DNA of 64,000 nt from CBDDGJ01 sp965199285 (lineage in GTDB: Bacteria > Pseudomonadota > Alphaproteobacteria > RS24), in the NCBI GenBank assembly GCA_965199285.1, contig OZ240687.1, positions 124,001 to 188,000 on the forward strand, given 5' to 3'. A program made the translations under genes and the position numbers. Below the pieces are notes generated by a model. It was given only the letters and a program-made list of their open reading frames with translations, was not told the DNA's origin and did no database searches. Positions 57,518 through 64,000 of this stretch are shown piece after piece. Numbering within the stretch: position 1 is the first letter of the stretch; every line of letters begins with the position of its first letter.

Positions 57518-60500
57518 CCCGTGATGAGAGATTGGCTTTATTGCCTGAAATAGCGGCGCAACGCATTTTGGTTCTGGATGGCGCGATGGGCACAATGATT
57601 CAAGCCCATAAGCCGGATGAAGCCGCCTATCGGGGCGATGAATTTGCCTATCATCCGCATGAGCTGAAAGGCAATAATGATGTGCTTTCCATCACCCAGC
57701 CAGACATGATTGCCGATATTCATCGCGCTTATTTTCGTGCAGGCGCGGATATGGTTGAAACCAATAGTTTTTCATCAACCGCGATTGCGCAAGCCGATTA
57801 TGGCTTGCAAGATAGGGCTTATGACCTCAACCATGCCGCCGCCCAATTAGCCCGAAATGTCGCCAATGATTTTGAGGCAGATGGCAAGCCGCGTTATGTT
57901 GCTGGCACTTTGGGGCCAACCAATCGCACCGCATCGCTGTCGCCTGATGTGAATGACCCGTCTTTGCGCAATATCACTTATGATGAGCTGCACGCGGCGT
58001 ATAAGCAAGCCACGCTTGGCTTGCTTGAAGGCGGCGCGGATCTTATTTTAATCGAAACCATATTTGATACCTTAAATGCAAAAGCCGCCATTCATGCGGT
58101 CGGGGATGTGTTTTCTGAAACGGGGGTGAGGCTACCGCTCATGATTTCCGGAACCATTACCGATTTATCGGGGCGCACGCTTTCTGGTCAAACCAGTGCC
58201 GCCTTTTGGCATGCGGTGCGCCATGCCAAACCATTTTCGGTTGGCTTAAATTGCGCTTTGGGCACAAAAGAAATGCGCCCCTATATTGAAGAATTATCGC
58301 GGCTGGCGGATACGCATATTTGCGTTTACCCCAATGCCGGCCTGCCCAATGAATTTGGCGAATATGATGAAACGCCAAGCTATATGGCAGGGCTTTTACA
58401 GGGGCTTGCTGATGATGGCGTGGTGAATATTGTCGGCGGCTGCTGTGGTACGACAGACGAACATATAAAAGCGCTTGCCGATATGGTAAAGCCGGTTGCG
58501 CCGCGCGCATATCCGACCATAGAACCGCGCTTGCGTCTTTCCGGACTTGAGCCGTTTACCTTATCGGATGAAATTACATTTGTGAATATTGGCGAGCGCA
58601 CCAATGTCACCGGCTCGGCAAAGTTTCGCCGCCTCATCACCGAAGGCGATTATGATGAAGCCTTAGCAGTTGCGCGTCAGCAGGTTGAAAATGGGGCGCA
58701 AATTATCGATGTGAATATGGATGAAGGCTTGCTCGATTCGCAAGCTGCTATGGTGACGTTTTTGAATCTGCTCGCAACCGAGCCAGATATTGCGCGGGTT
58801 CCGATTATGATTGATAGCTCGAAATGGAGCGTGATTGAGGCGGGCTTAAAATGTGTGCAAGGCAAAGCCATTGTGAACTCAATTTCCTTAAAAGAAGGGG
58901 AAGAGATATTTCTCACCCAAGCAAAATTATGTCGCGATTATGGCGCTGCGATTGTGGTCATGGCATTTGATGAGCAAGGCCAAGCCGACAGCGCCCAACG
59001 CAAGATTAACATTTGCACCCGTGCCTATAGGCTCTTGACCGAGACCATCAATTTTCCGCCTGAAGATATTATTTTTGACCCCAATGTGTTTGCCATCGCC
59101 ACCGGCATTGAAGAGCATAATCATTATGCGGTCGATTTTATTGAAGCCTGTGCTCATATTCGCAAAAACCTGCCACATGCGCATGTCTCTGGCGGCATCT
59201 CGAATATTTCTTTTTCCTTTCGCGGCAATGACATTGTCCGCGAAGCCATGCATGCGGTGTTTCTTTATCACGCCATTCAAAATGGTCTTGATATGGGCAT
59301 TGTTAATGCTGGCCAGCTTGCGGTTTATGAAAATATTGACCCCGCATTGCGCACGGCGGTTGAAGATGTGGTGCTGGATAAGGATGATGGTGCGACAGAT
59401 AGATTGCTGGCTTTGGCGGAAACCTATCGCGGGCAAAAAACCGATACTGATGATACGGATAAATTAACATGGCGCGAAAATGATGTTGCCGCCCGCTTAA
59501 AACATGCGCTGATGAACGGGATTACAGATTTTATCGAAGAAGATACCGAAGCCGCACGGCAAGAATTGGGAAAACCCTTGCAGGTGATTGAAGGGCCGTT
59601 AATGGATGGGATGAACCATGTCGGTGATTTATTTGGCGCCGGCAAAATGTTTTTGCCGCAAGTGGTGAAATCAGCCCGCGTGATGAAGCGCGCCGTTGCC
59701 TATCTCGAACCTTTTATGGAAGATGAAAAAAGTGCGGGTGAACAGGCGGGGAAAATATTAATGGCAACCGTTAAGGGCGATGTGCATGATATTGGCAAAA
59801 ATATTGTTGGCGTGGTGCTGCAATGCAATAATTATGAAGTGATAGATTTGGGGGTGATGGTTTCCGCCCGCGATATTCTTGCGACTGCCAAAAAAGAGCA
59901 AGTTGATATTATTGGTCTGTCGGGATTAATCACCCCAAGTCTGGATGAGATGTGCCATGTCGCGGCTGAAATGCAGCGCGAAGGATTTGATATTCCCTTA
60001 CTGATTGGCGGCGCGACAACTTCGAAAACCCATACGGCGGTTAAAATTCACCCTTGTTATGAGCAAGGTCAAGCGGTGCATGTGTTGGATGCCAGCCGCG
60101 CGGTTGGGGTGGCAGCGAATTTACTTGGGGAAAATAAGCCCTCTTATGTTGCGGATATTCAGGCTGATTATGAAGCGATTGCCAAAGCCCGCGCCGCAGA
60201 AGGCAAACAGAAAAAACGCCTATCACTGGCGGCGGCGCGGGCGAATAGATTGCAGGCTGATTTTTCTTCCCATAAGCCCACCCGTCCGCAATTTTTGGGA
60301 ACAAAAATATTTGCCGATTATGATTTATCGCTATTGCGCGATTATATTGATTGGACCCCTTTTTTCCAGACGTGGGATTTGCATGGTCGCTATCCAGCCA
60401 TTCTAGAAGATGATGTTGTTGGCGACGCGGCGCGCACTCTATACAATGATGCGCAAGCCATGCTCGATAAAATCATTGCTGAAAAATGGTTTACTGCCAA

Positions 60501-61191
60501 AGCGGTGATTGGCTTTTGGCAAGCGGGCGCGCAAGATGATGATATTTTAATTTATGATGAGGGCGGCAATGTGGTCTCGCGCTTTTGCGGGTTGCGCCAG
60601 CAAATGCAGCATAGTCGCACGCGGCCGAATTATTGCCTGTCTGATTTTATCGCCCCGTATGATAGCGGGGTTGAGGATTATATTGGCGGCTTTGCGGTTA
60701 CGGTCGGGCATGGGGAAAATGAGCGGGCGGATGCGTTTACAGCCGCCGGTGATGATTATAGCGCGATTATGTGCAAAGCGCTGGCGGATAGGCTGGCGGA
60801 AGCCTTTGCCGAGCATATGCATGAGCAAGTGCGCAAAACCCATTGGGGCTATGCGGCGGATGAAGATTTTAATAATCAGGACTTAATCGCCGAAGCCTAT
60901 CAAGGTATCCGCCCCGCACCAGGTTATCCCGCCCAACCCGACCACACTGAAAAACCAGTTTTGTTCGAACTTCTAAATGCCACTAATGCTACCGGCATTA
61001 AGCTTACTGAATCTTATGCCATGTGGCCGGGCGCATCGATTTCTGGGCTTTATTTTTCCCACCCGCAAGCCGCCTATTTTGGGGTGGGTAAGATTGATGA
61101 AGAGCAGCTTGTCGATTATGCCACGCGCAAAAATATGTCGCGCGATGAAATGGCGGTGTGGTTATCACCGATTTTAATCGAGGCAACATAA
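57514..61191 (+). CDS. metH: Cobalamin-dependent methionine synthase
   Basis: 1225 residues with all four modules. Homocysteine/zinc domain: Cys247 and Cys310-Cys311 (GGCCGTTDEHI). Folate domain: FVNIGERTNVTGSAKFRRLI. Cobalamin domain: the axial ligand His758 in GDVHDIGKNIVGVVLQCNNY. C-terminal reactivation domain: YPAILEDDVVGDAARTLYND and KLTESYAMWPGASISGLYFS. It methylates homocysteine with methyl-THF and needs B12. No cobalamin riboswitch is recognised upstream of the operon. ATG 57514 overlaps metF. Confidence 0.96.
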   Translation: MTRDERLALLPEIAAQRILVLDGAMGTMIQAHKPDEAAYRGDEFAYHPHELKGNNDVLSITQPDMIADIHRAYFRAGADMVETNSFSSTAIAQADYGLQDRAYDLNHAAAQLARNVANDFEADGKPRYVAGTLGPTNRTASLSPDVNDPSLRNITYDELHAAYKQATLGLLEGGADLILIETIFDTLNAKAAIHAVGDVFSETGVRLPLMISGTITDLSGRTLSGQTSAAFWHAVRHAKPFSVGLNCALGTKEMRPYIEELSRLADTHICVYPNAGLPNEFGEYDETPSYMAGLLQGLADDGVVNIVGGCCGTTDEHIKALADMVKPVAPRAYPTIEPRLRLSGLEPFTLSDEITFVNIGERTNVTGSAKFRRLITEGDYDEALAVARQQVENGAQIIDVNMDEGLLDSQAAMVTFLNLLATEPDIARVPIMIDSSKWSVIEAGLKCVQGKAIVNSISLKEGEEIFLTQAKLCRDYGAAIVVMAFDEQGQADSAQRKINICTRAYRLLTETINFPPEDIIFDPNVFAIATGIEEHNHYAVDFIEACAHIRKNLPHAHVSGGISNISFSFRGNDIVREAMHAVFLYHAIQNGLDMGIVNAGQLAVYENIDPALRTAVEDVVLDKDDGATDRLLALAETYRGQKTDTDDTDKLTWRENDVAARLKHALMNGITDFIEEDTEAARQELGKPLQVIEGPLMDGMNHVGDLFGAGKMFLPQVVKSARVMKRAVAYLEPFMEDEKSAGEQAGKILMATVKGDVHDIGKNIVGVVLQCNNYEVIDLGVMVSARDILATAKKEQVDIIGLSGLITPSLDEMCHVAAEMQREGFDIPLLIGGATTSKTHTAVKIHPCYEQGQAVHVLDASRAVGVAANLLGENKPSYVADIQADYEAIAKARAAEGKQKKRLSLAAARANRLQADFSSHKPTRPQFLGTKIFADYDLSLLRDYIDWTPFFQTWDLHGRYPAILEDDVVGDAARTLYNDAQAMLDKIIAEKWFTAKAVIGFWQAGAQDDDILIYDEGGNVVSRFCGLRQQMQHSRTRPNYCLSDFIAPYDSGVEDYIGGFAVTVGHGENERADAFTAAGDDYSAIMCKALADRLAEAFAEHMHEQVRKTHWGYAADEDFNNQDLIAEAYQGIRPAPGYPAQPDHTEKPVLFELLNATNATGIKLTESYAMWPGASISGLYFSHPQAAYFGVGKIDEEQLVDYATRKNMSRDEMAVWLSPILIEAT

Positions 61192-61896
61192 ATGTCGGTC
61201 TGGGGCAAAATTGTCGGCGGGGTTTTGGGCTATGCGCTGGCATCAGCGCCGGGAGCTGTGGCGGGCGGGCTGATTGGGCATTTTTTGATTGACCAGAGCC
61301 ATGATAAGCAAGTTAATTTCACCATCGCGCTTATCGCGCTTACCGCCAAAATGTGTAAGGCAGATGGGCAAGTGTCACCCCTTGAGATTGAGGCAGTGCA
61401 TCACATGTTGCGCGTGCCAGAAAAAGAACGCCGCAATATGACCCGCGTTTTTAATATGGCGCAGGGCGACATTGCGGGGTTTGAGGCTTACGCGCAGCAA
61501 ATCGCGCATCTTTATAAGGATGAGCCGCGCATATTGGAAGATGTGCTGGATGTGCTGTTTTTTATCGCTTTTGTTGACGGGCATATTCACCCGCATGAGG
61601 AATGGTTTATCGCGGTTGTGGCGGAGATTTTTAAGATTGATGAGGTGACCTGCGAGCGTATTCGGGCGCGGCATGACCCAAGCATGATGGCGAACCCCTA
61701 TCAGGTTTTGGGGGTGGATGAACGCGCCGATATAAGTGAATTGCGCCGCGCTTATCGGGATGCGGTGCGTGATAATCATCCCGACCAGTTGCAGGCACGC
61801 GGCATGCCACCTGAAATGATGCATATTGCAACCGCGCGCATGGCTGTTATAAATGAAGCATGGCGACGGATAAAACAAGAGCAGGGGATCGCATGA
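61192..61896 (+). CDS. DjlA-like TerB/J-domain protein
   Basis: 234 residues. A short glycine-rich N-terminal hydrophobic part (GGVLGYALASAPGAVAGGLI) may touch the membrane. A TerB-like helical domain lies at about 45-145 (LIALTAKMCKADGQVSPLE). The J domain is at about 165-234 with the DnaK-activating HPD in RDNHPDQLQARG. It begins directly after the metH stop and overlaps the rpiA ATG. It should be a DnaK cochaperone like DjlA. Confidence 0.9.
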   Translation: MSVWGKIVGGVLGYALASAPGAVAGGLIGHFLIDQSHDKQVNFTIALIALTAKMCKADGQVSPLEIEAVHHMLRVPEKERRNMTRVFNMAQGDIAGFEAYAQQIAHLYKDEPRILEDVLDVLFFIAFVDGHIHPHEEWFIAVVAEIFKIDEVTCERIRARHDPSMMANPYQVLGVDERADISELRRAYRDAVRDNHPDQLQARGMPPEMMHIATARMAVINEAWRRIKQEQGIA

Positions 61897-62585
61897 TGGA
61901 TTTTGAAGCACTTAAAAAACAGGCGGCGCTGGAAGCGGCAAAACATATTAAGGATGGCATGAAGCTAGGGCTTGGCACAGGCTCAACCGCACGCCATTTT
62001 GTCGATGCGGTTGGGCAGAAAATTCGTGACGAGATGACATTAATTTGTGTGCCGACATCGGAAGAAACGCGCCGCCAGGCGGAAGCGCTTCACATTCCTT
62101 TAGCTGATTTGGATGAGGTCGGCAGGCTCGATTTAACAATTGATGGGGCGGATGAGATTGATCCACAAAAGCGGCTTATCAAAGGGGCAGGGGCGGCATT
62201 ATTGCGGGAGAAAATCGTTGCCGCCGCAAGTGATAAAATGCTGGTGATTGCTGACCAAACAAAATTGGTGGAAAAGCTTGGCGCTTTTCCGTTGCCGATT
62301 GAAGTGGATAGATTTTCGCATCGCACCAGTGCCGCAATGATTGAGGCTGTAATTGCAGATAGTGGCAATCAGGGCGCGCTGCGGCTAAGAGAAAAAGAGG
62401 GGCAGATTGTGGTGACCGATGGCGGGCATTATCTTTATGATGCCGATTTAACCGAAATTCAAAATATTGAAGATTTTGCGCGCGCGCTTAATCAGATCCC
62501 CGGCGTGGTTGAACATGGTTTATTTATTGGCCTATGCGCGGGTGCATATCTGGCAACAGAAGAGGGCATAAAAGAAATTTCATGA
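61893..62585 (+). CDS. rpiA: Ribose-5-phosphate isomerase A
   Basis: 230 residues. RpiA converts ribose 5-phosphate and ribulose 5-phosphate. GLGTGSTARHFVDAVGQ, LDLTIDGADEIDPQKRLIKG, AGAALLREKIVAAAS and the C-terminal IPGVVEHGLFIGLC match the family. The ATGs 61893 and 61896 both fit; 61893 overlaps the preceding stop. It is coupled to the glutathione reductase gene by ATGA overlap. Confidence 0.95.
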   Translation: MMDFEALKKQAALEAAKHIKDGMKLGLGTGSTARHFVDAVGQKIRDEMTLICVPTSEETRRQAEALHIPLADLDEVGRLDLTIDGADEIDPQKRLIKGAGAALLREKIVAAASDKMLVIADQTKLVEKLGAFPLPIEVDRFSHRTSAAMIEAVIADSGNQGALRLREKEGQIVVTDGGHYLYDADLTEIQNIEDFARALNQIPGVVEHGLFIGLCAGAYLATEEGIKEIS

Positions 62586-63928
62586 CCTATGATTATGACC
62601 TTTTTGTTATCGGTGCCGGCAGTGGCGGCGTGCGGGCGGCGCGTATGGCGGCAAGCTATGGCGCAAAAACAGCGATTGCCGAAGAATATCGGGTCGGCGG
62701 CACATGCGTTATTCGCGGTTGTGTACCGAAAAAACTATTCGTTTATGCCAGCCATTTTGGGGAAGAGTTTGCAGATGCAAAAGGTTTTGGCTGGCAGCTC
62801 GATGAGCCTCAGTTTGACTGGACGAAATTGGTGGCAAATAAGGATGCCGAGATTGACCGCTTAAACCAGATTTATATTCAAAATCTTGAAGCGAGCGGGG
62901 TGGAGATTATAAATGCGCGGGCAGAATTTATCGATGCGCATCATGTCATATGTGATGACCGTACCATCAGCGCCAAATATATTTTAATCGCTGTCGGCGG
63001 CAGACCCTATTTGCCGAATATTGAGGGGATAGACCATGCCATCACCTCCAACCAAGCCTTTCACCTGCGTAGCTTGCCGGACGACATTGTGATTGTCGGC
63101 GGCGGCTATATCGCGCTCGAATTTGCGGGCATATTTAACGGGCTGGGGGTTGATGTGCGCTTGCTCTATCGGGGCGAGAAAATATTGCGCGGATTTGATG
63201 AGGATTTGCGCGACCATTTAATGCGTGAAATGCGCGCGAAAGGCATTGATATTCTCACCGAAACTGATGTTACAAAAATCGAGAAAACCGAAAACCGATT
63301 AACGCTCACGTATAAGGATGGCACGGTCACAAATACAGATATGATTATGTATGCCACCGGTCGCGTGCCTTATGTTGAAGGCTTGGGCTTAGAAAAAGCA
63401 GGTGTGACGCTTAGGAAAACAGGCGAGATTATGGTTGATGAATATTCGCAAACCAGCGTGCCGCATATTTATGCGGTTGGCGATGTCACTGGACGTGCAG
63501 CACTTACGCCTGTAGCAATCCGTGAAGGGGCGGCTTTTGCCGAAACGATGTTTAATGATAATCCGACAAAGACCGATCATTCGCTTATCCCAATCGCGGT
63601 ATTTTCCCAGCCCGAGCTTGCGACAATTGGCTTGACCGAAACCGAGGCGCGTAAAAATCATACGCTCGATATTTATCGTACCAGTTTCCGACCGCTTAAA
63701 CATACGCTTTCTGGCAATCCCGAAAAAATGCTGATGAAGCTGGTCGTTGATCGCGACACGGATAAGGTTTTGGGTGTGCATATTATTGGCGCGGCGGCAG
63801 CGGAAATGATTCAAGCCTTTGCGGTGGCGGTGCAAATGGGCGCAACAAAAGCGCAATTTGATGCGACCATTGCGGTGCATCCCACGGCGGCTGAAGAAAT
63901 AGTGACATTCAAACAGCCGGTCGAATAA
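62582..63928 (+). CDS. gor: Glutathione reductase
   Basis: 448 residues, class I pyridine nucleotide-disulfide oxidoreductase. FAD loop LFVIGAGSGGVRAARMAAS, redox disulfide Cys42-Cys47 in GGTCVIRGCVPKKL, NAD(P) loop IVIVGGGYIALEFAGIFNGL and the C-terminal catalytic His433 and Glu438 (HPTAAEE) are all present. The Arg/Lys pattern after the second GxG (LLYRGEKILRGFD) suggests NADPH. It reduces oxidised glutathione. The last 72 bp of the window beyond it hold nothing recognisable. Confidence 0.95.
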   Translation: MTYDYDLFVIGAGSGGVRAARMAASYGAKTAIAEEYRVGGTCVIRGCVPKKLFVYASHFGEEFADAKGFGWQLDEPQFDWTKLVANKDAEIDRLNQIYIQNLEASGVEIINARAEFIDAHHVICDDRTISAKYILIAVGGRPYLPNIEGIDHAITSNQAFHLRSLPDDIVIVGGGYIALEFAGIFNGLGVDVRLLYRGEKILRGFDEDLRDHLMREMRAKGIDILTETDVTKIEKTENRLTLTYKDGTVTNTDMIMYATGRVPYVEGLGLEKAGVTLRKTGEIMVDEYSQTSVPHIYAVGDVTGRAALTPVAIREGAAFAETMFNDNPTKTDHSLIPIAVFSQPELATIGLTETEARKNHTLDIYRTSFRPLKHTLSGNPEKMLMKLVVDRDTDKVLGVHIIGAAAAEMIQAFAVAVQMGATKAQFDATIAVHPTAAEEIVTFKQPVE

Positions 63929-64000
63929 TCTGGCCTTTAATCTGGCCGTCAGTGTTCGGGCGAGGGGAAAGAGAGATCGAGTCGTAGACTCTAATTCCCT

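Noticed and set aside
63929..64000. Possible tRNA or terminator at the right edge
   Set aside because: No cloverleaf or stem with a U-tract could be drawn in the remaining 72 bases.

Overview
The window comes from the chromosome of an alphaproteobacterium of middling G+C (by eye a little under 50%). Evidence for the class is the set of family neighbourhoods: a complete gene transfer agent (GTA) head-tail cluster of the Rhodobacter/Caulobacter type, a split GTA activator pair, ccmI-ccmE-ccmF-ccmH (cycHJKL order), DUF2849-cysI-DUF934, ppk-ppx next to a DnaA-related HdaA, and an ArsR-methyltransferase fused gene before metF-metH. The order or genus cannot be fixed from the sequence alone. No rRNA, tRNA, CRISPR array, insertion sequence or integrase was seen; coding density is very high and many genes overlap by ATGA.

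Layout. 0-4.2 kb: acyl-CoA metabolism (MaoC hydratase, acyl-CoA synthetase, crotonase) and an MFS exporter. 4.3-5.7 kb: a leader with an 18-bp palindrome and a possible 31-codon cysteine-containing ORF, then homologues of the GTA activators GafY (DnaA domain IV-like) and GafZ (DUF6456). 5.6-7.6 kb: sufE, DUF1491, an MscS channel. 7.6-12.6 kb: a sulfite/nitrite reductase group and an NMT1/SsuA-type ABC importer. 12.6-13.1 kb: a YcgN-type cysteine-cluster protein. 13.1-26.1 kb: the GTA cluster g1 to g15, starting with a consensus sigma70-type promoter that runs almost at once into an intrinsic-terminator-like hairpin. 26.1-30.3 kb: nitroreductase and cytochrome c maturation. 30.3-35.2 kb: two-component system and glnE. 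35.3-38.7 kb: paired acyl-CoA dehydrogenases and a membrane-anchored formylglycine-generating-enzyme homologue. 38.7-47.0 kb: ppx, ppk, hdaA, DUF2066, purM, purN, prs. 47.1-51.4 kb: pgeF/yfiH, MidA-type methyltransferase, lgt, ubiK, ybjN-type gene, proC. 51.4-52.1 kb: a 634-bp stretch without a convincing gene. 52.1-55.6 kb: MAPEG protein, ettA, mlaC, mlaA. 55.6-61.2 kb: ArsR-methyltransferase, metF, metH. 61.2-63.9 kb: DnaJ/TerB protein, rpiA, glutathione reductase.

The most interesting part is the GTA system. Structural genes and the two activators lie within 22 kb. The promoter-terminator leader at 13156-13244 is what a late-gene antitermination switch would look like. GafZ homologues are reported to be antiterminators in Caulobacter, so the leader here offers a concrete target for GafZ. 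The other genes are mainly housekeeping metabolism.
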